A program made the translations under genes and the position numbers. Of a stretch of DNA of 64,000 nt, positions 1 through 9,087 are shown one piece after another (position 1 is the stretch's first letter; each line of letters begins with the position of its first letter). Source of the stretch: Novosphingobium sp. (GTDB lineage Bacteria > Pseudomonadota > Alphaproteobacteria > Sphingomonadales > Sphingomonadaceae). The stretch is from the NCBI GenBank assembly GCA_024236175.1, contig JACKKY010000002.1, forward strand, positions 248,001 to 312,000, in the 5' to 3' direction. The notes below the pieces were generated by a model. The model was not told the origin of the DNA. It did not search any database and worked only from the letters and a program-made list of their open reading frames with translations.

Positions 1-785
1 TCCGGCACGCCGATCGCGCGCATCACCGGCATGGCCAGGTCGAGGTCGCGTGCCAGCAGGGTTTCGACTTCCTCTATCGCGCCGAGTTGCAACATGTTCT
101 CGAACCTGCGGTCGCATCGCTCGTAAAGCGTCTCGCGGTCGGGCAGCAGGACGGCGGGGTGAATCTGGACATCGCCGGCGATACCGCCGCTGCGCTCGGC
201 CTGCCATGCGGACAGCGGCCGGCCGGTAGAGCGCACCACTTCCAGCGCGCGGGCGATCCGCGAGCTGTCGGCAGGAGCGAGAACGGCAGCGCGTTCGGGG
301 TCTTCGAGTGTCAGGGCCGCATAGGCTTCATCGAGCGGCATGGCGCGAACCGCCTTGCGGATGTCCGGATCGATTTCTGGGACAGGCGCGATCCCTTCCA
401 GCAGGGTGCGGATATACAGCCCCGTTCCCCCCACCAGTATCGGAACGCCGCCCGCTGCATGGACATCGGCAATTTCGCGGCGCGCCGCTGCTGCCCAGTC
501 TGCGGCCGAACAGGCCTGCGCCCCGTCCCACGCGCCGAACAGGCGATGTTCGATGCCGCGCATCTCCTCTTCACCGGGCCGGGCGCTGAGCACGGCAAGG
601 TCGGAATAGACCTGGGCGCTGTCGGCATTGACGACGACGGCGCGCCGCCCGCGTTCCTCCAGCGCCAGCGCGAGCCTGACGGCAAGATCGCTCTTGCCGC
701 TGGCCGTCGGCCCTGCAATGAGCGCCAGCGGCGGCCGGACCTCGTCCGCCGCGGATCCATTCTCAGGGGAGTTTTCGGTGCTCAT
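1..785 (-). CDS. miaA: tRNA dimethylallyltransferase (partial, C-terminus beyond left edge)
   Basis: Transfers a dimethylallyl group from DMAPP to A37 of tRNAs reading UNN codons. On the minus strand the frame opens with ATG at 785-783 and reads a P-loop GPTASGKS at residues 25-32, then family segments such as NADSAQVYSDL and GGTGLYIRTLLEG. About 261 codons are present and the rest lies beyond base 1. The start overlaps the divergent serB GTG (778) by 8 bp. The Shine-Dalgarno in front of this ATG is weak, so a slightly later start cannot be excluded. Confidence 0.9.
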   Translation of the reverse strand, partial: MSTENSPENGSAADEVRPPLALIAGPTASGKSDLAVRLALALEERGRRAVVVNADSAQVYSDLAVLSARPGEEEMRGIEHRLFGAWDGAQACSAADWAAAARREIADVHAAGGVPILVGGTGLYIRTLLEGIAPVPEIDPDIRKAVRAMPLDEAYAALTLEDPERAAVLAPADSSRIARALEVVRSTGRPLSAWQAERSGGIAGDVQIHPAVLLPDRETLYERCDRRFENMLQLGAIEEVETLLARDLDLAMPVMRAIGVP

Positions 786-1662
786 CGCCCGGCTGATAGC
801 AGAACCGGACACACTGTCGGCAAATCTCGAACGCGCGAAGGCGCGGATGGAGGAAAAAGGCCTGCGGCTTGCTTCGGCGAGCATGCTCGACTTCTGCGGC
901 GACGTGCTCCAGCTCGGGCTGCCGGAAGGCGATGCGGACCAGTTGCGGGCGATCCTCGACGAGTGCTTTGCCCCTTCGGACCTGCTGATCGCCGATCACG
1001 AGCCGACGATTCCCCGGGTTTTCGTATCGGACATGGATTCGACCATGATCACGGCCGAATGCATCGACGAACTGGCCGACTTCGCGGGCATCAAGCACCA
1101 CATCGCGGCGATCACCGAGCGGGCGATGCAGGGTGAACTCGATTTCGAGAGCGCCCTTAGGGAGCGCGTGCTGCTGCTGCGCGACCTGTCGGAAGATGCG
1201 ATCCTGGAGTGCCTGGGCACGCGGATCTCGCCGATGCCCGGCGCGCAGGCGCTGGTCGCGACCCTGAAGGCCAAGGGCTGCCGCACCGTGCTGGTGACTG
1301 GCGGCTTCCACCAGTTCGCCGATCCCATCGCCGAAGATCTCGGTTTCGACCATGTCGTGGGCAACCGGCTGGAGATCGCCGACGGCAAGCTGACCGGCGG
1401 ACTCGACGGCCCGATCACCGACAGCTCGGTCAAGAAGGCGACGCTGCTGGACGAGATGAAGCTGCTGGGCGACGGCGTCACCAGCCTTGCGACCGGCGAC
1501 GGGGCGAACGACATTCCGATGCTGGAAGCCGCGACCTACGGCATCGCCTTTCGCGCCAAGCCGAAGGCGCGCGCCGCCGCGGATGGCTGGATCGACCGGG
1601 GAGACCTGACTGCGATCCTGCAACTGCTAGGCATCCCGCGGGAGGAATGGGTCTGGGAGTGA
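778..1662 (+). CDS. serB: phosphoserine phosphatase
   Basis: HAD-family phosphatase that makes L-serine from phosphoserine in the last step of serine synthesis. The 294-residue product has the DxDST nucleophile motif (SDMDSTMI), the TGGF serine/threonine motif, a KK lysine motif (SSVKKATLL) and the acidic TGDGANDIPML motif. The GTG at 778 is chosen because an AGGGGAG Shine-Dalgarno sits 6 bp upstream; the frame is open further upstream but without family-like sequence. It diverges from miaA with overlapping 5' ends. The N-terminus is shorter than in the 322-residue E. coli enzyme, consistent with a reduced regulatory region. Confidence 0.95.
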   Translation: MLIARLIAEPDTLSANLERAKARMEEKGLRLASASMLDFCGDVLQLGLPEGDADQLRAILDECFAPSDLLIADHEPTIPRVFVSDMDSTMITAECIDELADFAGIKHHIAAITERAMQGELDFESALRERVLLLRDLSEDAILECLGTRISPMPGAQALVATLKAKGCRTVLVTGGFHQFADPIAEDLGFDHVVGNRLEIADGKLTGGLDGPITDSSVKKATLLDEMKLLGDGVTSLATGDGANDIPMLEAATYGIAFRAKPKARAAADGWIDRGDLTAILQLLGIPREEWVWE

Positions 1663-1716
1663 GCGCCAGGGCGGTGTTTCACATTTGACCGCATCGTCAT
1701 CTGGCCCACACCAGAT

Positions 1717-1805
1717 CGTCATTCCCGCGAAAGCGGGAACCCAGCCTCAAAGCCGTGAACTAGGGATTCGCCAGGAACAGGGTTCCCGCTTTCGCGGGGA
1801 TGACG
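1717..1805. repeat. REP-like inverted repeat pair between convergent genes
   Basis: Two 26-base arms (1717-1742 and 1780-1805) are near-perfect reverse complements of each other. Each arm also holds its own palindrome, CCCGCGAAAGCGGG. The unit lies between the 3' ends of serB and the MsrQ-like gene. The GTCATTCCCGCGAAAGCGGG motif is a widespread proteobacterial intergenic repeat. It may also act as a bidirectional terminator, although there is no T tract. Confidence 0.8.
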
Positions 1806-1835
1806 AGTTTTGCTTCGAGCGGTGATCGCGATACG

Positions 1836-2417
1836 CTAACCGCGCTTGCCCTTGCGCCGTGCTGCTATCCTCAGGCCAAGCGCCCCAAGCGCGATCGCGG
1901 AGAAGGCAATGTCCATCACGCGCGTCTCGGGCCGGAAACTGCGGCTGATGTAGTCGAAGGCGAAAATCAGCCAGAGGTAGTGGATGCCGATGCTGTGCAG
2001 CCGTTTCCAATTCTTGCCGAGCGTCATCATGGCGGTGCGGTTCGATGTCAGCGCCATCGCGTAGAGCAACACGTAGCCCAAGCCGCCGCCGATCAGCACG
2101 GGGGTGGGAATCGGCTCCCCGGTGACGCGAAAGAAGTTGAGGAAGGTAAAGAGGTGGATGGTGTGGCAGGCGGCGAAGCCGAGGCCCCACCAGCGCCGGT
2201 CGCGCAGCAGCGCCTTCGTCGCGCCGTTCGGCCAGAGCCGGTACAGCGAGGACGCCGAATAGGTCAGGATCAGCAGGAAGAAACCGGCGCGCGCCGTCCA
2301 GCGGGTGGCAAGCCGCCAGTTTTCGGCAGGGTCCAGTCCCGATTGCAGGCCAGCCTGCAGGGCGAGAAATCCCGCCGCGAGGCCAAGCACCAACGGCCAT
2401 CTGCGCTGCATCCGCAC
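1836..2417 (-). CDS. ferric reductase-like transmembrane haem protein (MsrQ/YedZ-like)
   Basis: A 193-residue inner-membrane protein with about five or six hydrophobic helices, close to the usual MsrQ length of about 200. Candidate haem-ligand histidines lie in CHTIHLF and in RLHSIGIHYLW. MsrQ passes quinone-derived electrons to the periplasmic methionine sulfoxide reductase MsrP. No msrP is present nearby, so the partner may be encoded elsewhere or the protein may serve another ferric-reductase-type role. It starts 36 bp after the purL stop on the same strand and may be co-transcribed. A second ATG two codons in is an alternative start. Confidence 0.75.
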   Translation of the reverse strand: MRMQRRWPLVLGLAAGFLALQAGLQSGLDPAENWRLATRWTARAGFFLLILTYSASSLYRLWPNGATKALLRDRRWWGLGFAACHTIHLFTFLNFFRVTGEPIPTPVLIGGGLGYVLLYAMALTSNRTAMMTLGKNWKRLHSIGIHYLWLIFAFDYISRSFRPETRVMDIAFSAIALGALGLRIAARRKGKRG

Positions 2418-2453
2418 CCCTCTCCGCCCGATGGGGTGAAGCCTAGCGGCAGA

Positions 2454-4667
<2,214 letters not shown>

Positions 4668-4773
4668 GGGCGGGCCTTAGCGAGGTGATGCGCGCTGCGC
4701 TAGCCACTGCTGCGGCTTGTGGCCGGACTTTCCCGACTCTAGGGAGGCACGGTCCTGTCGGAGGCGGAAAATC

Positions 4774-5529
4774 ATGAGCTCGGAGACCCTGACCTTGCAG
4801 TTCATCGGATGCGGCGACGCGTTCGGGTCGGGCGGCCGGTTCAACACCTGCTTCCACCTCACCGGCGAACGGACCAACCTGCTGATCGACTGCGGCGCCT
4901 CCTCGCTGATCGCGATGAAGCAGCTGGGCACGGACCGCAACGCCATCGATGCGATCGTGATCACCCATTTCCACGCCGACCACTTCGGCGGGATTCCCTT
5001 CTTCATGCTGGATGCGCAGTTCTTTTCGAAACGCACCCGGCCGCTCACCATCGTCGGCCCGCCGGGACTGCCGCAATGGTACGAGCGGGTGATGGAGACG
5101 GGATTTCCCGGCTCTTCCGCGACGCCTCCGAAATTCGACCTGCTCCTGAAGGAGATCGCGGCCGGAACCACCCTGGAGCTGGGCGAGGCGCGGATATCCG
5201 CTTTCCAGGCGCTGCACGGCCCGCCGGGCGGCCCCTACCATGCCGTGCGGATCGAGGCGGAGGGACGCTCGGTCGGCTACACCGGCGACAGCGAATGGAC
5301 GCCCGCGCTCGCCGAAGCCGCCAGGGGCACAGACCTGTTCATCGCCGAAGCCTATTTCCGCGACAAGCACATCCAGACCCATCTCAGCCTGTCGTCGATC
5401 GAGCAGCATCTGGCGGAACTGGACACGGCGAGGCTGGTGCTCACCCACATGAGCGACGACATGCTCCGGCAGCTAGATACCATCGCCTACGACGTTGCCG
5501 AGGATGGCAAGCTGTTCGCTATTCCCTAG
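4774..5529 (+). CDS. MBL-fold metallohydrolase
   Basis: A 251-residue metallo-beta-lactamase-fold protein. The metal-binding signature is THFHADHFGG, followed by a later His (LHGPPGG), an Asp (YTGDSEW) and a terminal His (LTHMS). The layout resembles RNase Z or phosphodiesterase-like members, but the substrate cannot be assigned. The start at 4774 is preferred over an upstream in-frame ATG because GGAGG lies at 4760-4764, nine bases ahead, and the extra N-terminal residues look non-coding. Confidence 0.85.
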   Translation: MSSETLTLQFIGCGDAFGSGGRFNTCFHLTGERTNLLIDCGASSLIAMKQLGTDRNAIDAIVITHFHADHFGGIPFFMLDAQFFSKRTRPLTIVGPPGLPQWYERVMETGFPGSSATPPKFDLLLKEIAAGTTLELGEARISAFQALHGPPGGPYHAVRIEAEGRSVGYTGDSEWTPALAEAARGTDLFIAEAYFRDKHIQTHLSLSSIEQHLAELDTARLVLTHMSDDMLRQLDTIAYDVAEDGKLFAIP

Positions 5530-5696
5530 GCCGAGCGGCCAATTCCGGCCCTGACCGCACGTCCCGTTTCAAGCGGGGATTGCAGGCAGGACTGGCGCGA
5601 CGGGGCGAGAACCGGAAATGCGCCTTTCGGAAGGGCTAGCCGCCGGAGCTGCCATCCGAAGGTCTGTCGCCATGGCTGCACTCGCCCGACATACGC

Positions 5697-5712
5697 TGTC
5701 GTAGACCGCACA
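5697..5712 (+). promoter_or_regulatory. NifA-type upstream activator sequence (TGT-N10-ACA)
   Basis: TGT at 5697-5699 and ACA at 5710-5712 are separated by exactly 10 bases, which is the NifA binding consensus. The site ends 94 bp before the -24 element, within the usual range for NifA sites. On its own the motif is short enough to occur by chance. The support comes from its position ahead of a strong sigma-54 promoter and ferredoxin/FixX genes. Confidence 0.6.
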
Positions 5713-5806
5713 ATACTCGCCGCAATATTCTGACTCGCACCCATCAGTGCGGGCCATTGGTTGATCCAGATCAAAACGCGGAGCCAAATCGACACAAAGT
5801 ATCAAG

Positions 5807-5822
5807 TGGCATGCCTTTTGCT
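5807..5822 (+). promoter_or_regulatory. sigma-54 (RpoN) -24/-12 promoter
   Basis: TGGCATG-N4-TTGCT matches 11 of 12 defined positions of the sigma-54 consensus TGGCACG-N4-TTGCW. The invariant GG (5808-5809) and GC (5820-5821) are spaced exactly 10 bp apart. Transcription would start near 5833, about 47 bp before the ferredoxin-ferritin ATG. Confidence 0.8.
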
Positions 5823-5879
5823 TTTGGTCCGGCGAGCGGACGGCGAAACCGTCGTCGGTCCTCGCAGAAGGAGTTTGTC

Positions 5880-6809
5880 ATGGCCAATGTAACATTTTCC
5901 TCTCCGCGCATGGCGAAAGACGTCACCGTTTATGCCGTCGCCGGAGATCGTGGAACGATCCTCGCACTAGCGAAGGAAAACAACATTCCGATCCCGTTCG
6001 ATTGCCAGGACGGCAATTGCGGATCGTGCGTTGTGGAAGTCTCCCACATCTATGCCCCGACCAAATACAGCAAGTATGGCATTGCGCTGACCGAAGAGGA
6101 GAAGGAAACCCTCCGGCAGCTCGGCAAGATCACGAAGGACGAGATCTACGAGGCCGAGGTCAACGACATGCCGCCGCGTTACCGGCTCGCCTGCCAGTGC
6201 TTCGTCCGAAACGAAGACATCATGGTGTCGTTCGTCGGTGACGAGACGCTCCCTGTCCAGAAGCCCCACATCACCCCGGCCGCCAAGATCTTCAAAGGTG
6301 GTATCAAGGTCGGCACCGTCGACGAATTCCTCGGCTATGCGGTGAAGATCGAGCAGGATGCCGCCGACCATTTCTACAGCCTTGCCGAAGGCATGAAGGA
6401 AGGCGGAAACGCCGAAGTCGCCAAGCTTTTCTACCAGCTTGCCGGATTTTCCCGCATGCACCTGCACGAAGCCAGGGAGCAGGCTTCCCGGCTGGATGCC
6501 GATGTCGTGATCCCGCCCGACTATGTCTGGCCCGACCAGGCAACGCCCGAGCGCACTTCGATGATGGCCGCCGATCCCACGCTTACCAAGCTCGACGCCC
6601 TGAAAGCCGCGTTGATCGGCGAAAGGCGCGGTTACGAGTTCTATCTCGCGATCGCCGAGACCTCCGAGAATGCGGAAGTCCGGGACCTGGCCAAGGCCTT
6701 CGCCCGGGAAGAGAGCGAGCACCTGAAGATCATCGAAGCCTCGATCACGCGCGAGGAATGGCTCATCTCCACCGCCGACATGGCCGACGAACCAACGGCG
6801 GCGGAATAA
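5880..6809 (+). CDS. [2Fe-2S] ferredoxin fused to a ferritin-like (rubrerythrin-type) domain
   Basis: A 309-residue two-domain protein. Residues 1 to about 130 form a plant-type ferredoxin with Cys42-x4-Cys47-x2-Cys50 and a fourth ligand at Cys105 (or Cys107). The spacing to the last Cys is longer than in classic plant ferredoxins. Residues about 145-295 form a four-helix ferritin-like domain with candidate di-iron ligands Glu158, Glu248 or Glu253, and ExxH at 278-281. In helix 2 the usual ExxH reads SRMH (191-194), so one Glu ligand appears replaced by Ser. The start at 5880 has an AGAAGGAG Shine-Dalgarno 6-7 bp ahead. Probable role (inference): electron transfer coupled to peroxide/oxygen removal or iron handling, under RpoN/NifA-type control. 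Confidence 0.85.
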   Translation: MANVTFSSPRMAKDVTVYAVAGDRGTILALAKENNIPIPFDCQDGNCGSCVVEVSHIYAPTKYSKYGIALTEEEKETLRQLGKITKDEIYEAEVNDMPPRYRLACQCFVRNEDIMVSFVGDETLPVQKPHITPAAKIFKGGIKVGTVDEFLGYAVKIEQDAADHFYSLAEGMKEGGNAEVAKLFYQLAGFSRMHLHEAREQASRLDADVVIPPDYVWPDQATPERTSMMAADPTLTKLDALKAALIGERRGYEFYLAIAETSENAEVRDLAKAFAREESEHLKIIEASITREEWLISTADMADEPTAAE

Positions 6810-6877
6810 CCGGAAACCGTGTCGGCGGCCTGCCGAAGCTGCCGACGGGACCTTCCCCTCTCAAGCGGAGACGTACG

Positions 6878-7357
6878 TTGGAGACCGTTGAAGAATTTCT
6901 GGCCCACGCGATCCAGCTGGAGCGCGAGGCAGCGGACCGCTTCGGACATCTGGCCGACGCGATGGAAAGCAGCGGCAATGCGGAAGTCGCAAAACTGTTC
7001 AGACAGCTGGCCCACTATTCGCGCCTCCACTTGCAGGATGCGCGGCAACGGTCAGGCTTTCGCGACATTCCCGATCTGAAGCCGGGCGAATTCAGCTGGC
7101 CGGATGCCGAGAGCCCGGAGGCCGCTGCAATCTGGGCCGCGGACCCGTTGATCGGTGCCGACGAAGCGCTTGAAACCGCTCTCGCGGCAGAACTGGCGGG
7201 GCTGAGCTACTACGCCGAGATCCTGGAGAAAGCGACAGATCCGGAGATCATCGCCTTCGCAAGGGATTTCGTGGACGAAGAAAGCACGCATGTCGCCGAA
7301 CTCAGGCGGTGGATCGCCGCGAGGGCGGAAGGCAGGAAAGTGACGCTGAACATCTAG
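6878..7357 (+). CDS. stand-alone ferritin-like protein, paralogue of the preceding C-terminal domain
   Basis: A 159-residue four-helix ferritin-like protein that parallels the C-terminal domain of the preceding gene: METVEEFLAHAIQLE against VGTVDEFLGYAVKIE, and FRQLAHYSRLHLQDA against FYQLAGFSRMHLHEA. Helix 2 again carries SxxH instead of ExxH, while the helix-4 ExxH (EESTH) is intact. The start is taken as TTG at 6878 because GCGGAG lies 7 bp upstream and the homology begins there; no ATG fits. It follows the fusion gene by 68 bp on the same strand. An intragenic duplication is the simplest origin. Confidence 0.8.
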   Translation: METVEEFLAHAIQLEREAADRFGHLADAMESSGNAEVAKLFRQLAHYSRLHLQDARQRSGFRDIPDLKPGEFSWPDAESPEAAAIWAADPLIGADEALETALAAELAGLSYYAEILEKATDPEIIAFARDFVDEESTHVAELRRWIAARAEGRKVTLNI

Positions 7358-7392
7358 AATCCGGCCTTTCCCGAGGGAACGGCGGCATTGCT

Positions 7393-7411
7393 CCGGCTTG
7401 CAGCAAGCCGG
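7393..7411 (+). other. perfect 8-bp-stem hairpin between ferritin-like gene and fixX
   Basis: CCGGCTTG (7393-7400) and CAAGCCGG (7404-7411) form a perfect stem with a 3-base loop in the 105-bp gap upstream of fixX. There is no T tract. It may stabilise the upstream message 3' end or attenuate read-through so that fixX is made at a different level. Confidence 0.5.
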
Positions 7412-7462
7412 GAACACCCTTGTGCGACTTGCGGACAAGACCAGATCGAACGGACGTGGACC

Positions 7463-7756
7463 ATGATGACCGACATCCCGAAAGTTGAAGAAAAGCTGTA
7501 TTTCAACCGCTTTCTCGTGGACGCGGGCAAGCCGCATATCGCCGTGAAGCCGCATGACAGGCCGTCGCCGCAATTGCGCTCGCTCACGCATTTGTGTCCG
7601 GCCGGCTGTTACTCGGAGAACGAGGCAGGGCAGGTCGAAATCGTCACCGACGGATGCCTTGAATGCGGGACATGCCGGATCGTCACGTCCCGGACCGGCG
7701 AAGTCGAATGGAATTACCCGCGCGGCGGTTTCGGCATCCTCTACAAGTTCGGGTGA
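7463..7756 (+). CDS. fixX: FixX, ferredoxin-like electron carrier of the EtfAB-FixC system
   Basis: A 97-residue ferredoxin-like protein of normal FixX length. Typical features are an N-terminal LYFNRFLVDAGKPHI segment, cysteines in CPAGCY and in CLECGTC, and the characteristic C-terminus YPRGGFGILYKFG. FixX normally works with FixA, FixB (electron-transfer flavoprotein) and FixC (quinone oxidoreductase) to deliver low-potential electrons, for example to nitrogenase. None of fixABC is adjacent. It lies on the same strand as the two ferritin-like genes and is probably in their transcript. ATG 7463 is directly followed by a second ATG. Confidence 0.93.
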   Translation: MMTDIPKVEEKLYFNRFLVDAGKPHIAVKPHDRPSPQLRSLTHLCPAGCYSENEAGQVEIVTDGCLECGTCRIVTSRTGEVEWNYPRGGFGILYKFG

Positions 7757-7762
7757 CGGATC

Positions 7763-7778
7763 GCCGCCTTCTGGCGGC
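7763..7778 (+). terminator. candidate terminator hairpin after fixX
   Basis: GCCGCC-TTCT-GGCGGC forms a 6-bp G/C stem starting 7 bases after the fixX stop codon. There is no downstream T run, so rho-independent termination is uncertain. Its position marks the likely end of the ferredoxin-ferritin-fixX unit. Confidence 0.45.
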
Positions 7779-7921
7779 TCGGCCAGGACGAAAGCAGCGC
7801 TCCATTCACATCCTCGATTCATCGCCGCCGCACGGCACGCCTGCGATCCGGATTTCGTTGCGCTGTGCACGCCGAGGGCTCTGCGCTTGACCGGTGGGCG
7901 CGGCCCCGCCATTGCTAGCCG

Positions 7922-8176
7922 ATGGCCGAAACAGCCCCCGATATCTCCAAGATGACCTTCGAGGATGCGCTTCGCGCGCTCGAGGACGTGGTCCGCAAGC
8001 TGGAAAGCGGCGAAGTGCCGCTCGACGATTCGATCTCGCTCTACGAACGCGGCGAAGAGCTGCGCAAACACTGCCAGGCGCGCCTCGATGCGGCGCAGGC
8101 GCGGATCGAGAAGATCGTCGCCCGCCCCGACGGCAAGCCGACCGGGACCCGTCCCTTCGACGAGGCGGACGGTTGA
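7922..8176 (+). CDS. xseB: exodeoxyribonuclease VII small subunit
   Basis: An 84-residue helical protein with the XseB signature: FEDALRALEDVVRKLESGE, then PLDDSISLYERGEEL. It pairs with XseA to degrade single-stranded DNA. xseA is not in the window. The gene abuts ispA, with the xseB stop overlapping or next to the ispA start, as in many proteobacterial xseB-ispA pairs. Confidence 0.95.
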   Translation: MAETAPDISKMTFEDALRALEDVVRKLESGEVPLDDSISLYERGEELRKHCQARLDAAQARIEKIVARPDGKPTGTRPFDEADG

Positions 8177-8178
8177 CC

Positions 8179-9087
8179 GTGGCCCTGTCCGGCATAGCTG
8201 ACGACATTCTGGCGGAGGGCCTTTCGCAGATCGCCCGCGAGGTGGACAGCCTGTTCGATGCCCTGCTGCCGGTACCGCAGGATGCGCGGGCGCGCCTGAT
8301 CGAGGCGATGCGCTACGCGACCATCGGCGGGGGCAAGCGGATCCGCCCGCTGCTGCTGGTGTCGACCGCCGAGATGTACGGCGTGGATCGCGATTCGGCC
8401 CTGCGCGCAGGCGTCGCGATCGAGGCCATCCACGCCTATTCGCTGATCCATGACGACCTGCCATGCATGGACGACGACGCAATGCGACACGGCAAGCCGA
8501 CCGTGCATTGCGCCTTCGACGAGGCGACGGCGGTGCTGGCCGGCGATGCGCTGCACGCCTTCGCGTTCGAACTGCTCGCCGATCCGGCGACCAGCGGTGA
8601 TCCCTTCATCCGCGCCGAGTTGGTTCAGGCGCTGGGCCATGCCAGCGGCTTCCAGGGCATGGCCGGCGGCCAGATGATGGACATCGTCGCCGAAGACGGA
8701 AAATTCGACCTGCCGACCGTGACCAGGCTGCAGCAGCTCAAGACCGGTGCGCTGCTCGGTGCGGCGGTGGAGATGGGCGCGATCATGGGGCACGTGCCGC
8801 ACGAGGGCCGCACCCATCTGCGCGGCTATTCGCGCGACATCGGCCTCGCCTTCCAGATCGCCGACGATCTGCTCGATCACGAGGGCGACGAGGCGGCGGC
8901 CGGCAAGGCCCTGCGCAAGGACGCCGATGCCGGCAAGCAGACTTTCGTTTCCCTGCTGGGCCCGGAATGCGCGCGCGAACAGGCCCGGCTGCTCGTCGAC
9001 CAGGCGATCGCGCACCTGGCGCATCACGACAGCGAGGCCGACCTGCTTCGCGCTCTTGCCCGCTTCATCGTCGAGAGGGACCGCTGA
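8179..9087 (+). CDS. ispA: polyprenyl (farnesyl) diphosphate synthase
   Basis: Prenyltransferase condensing IPP with DMAPP/GPP to farnesyl diphosphate. The 302-residue product has GGGKRIRPLL, a first Asp-rich motif DDLPCMDDD and a second DDLLDHEGDE, typical of short-chain IspA-type enzymes. The start is ambiguous. GTG 8179 is used here; TTG 8173, overlapping the xseB TGA by 3 bases with GAGG 7 bp upstream, is an equally reasonable alternative. The stop overlaps the coaD ATG by one base. Confidence 0.93.
   Translation: MALSGIADDILAEGLSQIAREVDSLFDALLPVPQDARARLIEAMRYATIGGGKRIRPLLLVSTAEMYGVDRDSALRAGVAIEAIHAYSLIHDDLPCMDDDAMRHGKPTVHCAFDEATAVLAGDALHAFAFELLADPATSGDPFIRAELVQALGHASGFQGMAGGQMMDIVAEDGKFDLPTVTRLQQLKTGALLGAAVEMGAIMGHVPHEGRTHLRGYSRDIGLAFQIADDLLDHEGDEAAAGKALRKDADAGKQTFVSLLGPECAREQARLLVDQAIAHLAHHDSEADLLRALARFIVERDR

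Larger units (their letters stand above)
5530..5879. other. 350-bp intergenic region with nitrogen-fixation-type promoter architecture
   Basis: No open frame here looks like a gene. The region holds a TGT-N10-ACA site (5697-5712) and a -24/-12 promoter (5807-5822), described separately. The bases between them (about 5745-5800) are richer in A/T and include a degenerate TTGAT/ATCAA segment that could bind IHF, but no good match to the IHF consensus was found. The first 110 bases after the hydrolase stop show nothing recognisable. Confidence 0.6.

Noticed and set aside
5745..5800. IHF site between the activator sequence and the sigma-54 promoter
   Set aside because: TTGAT/ATCAA half-sites exist but none fits the full consensus; left as a possibility only.
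7419..7440. TGT-N11-ACA upstream of fixX
   Set aside because: Spacer is 11, not 10, and there is no -24/-12 promoter between it and fixX.
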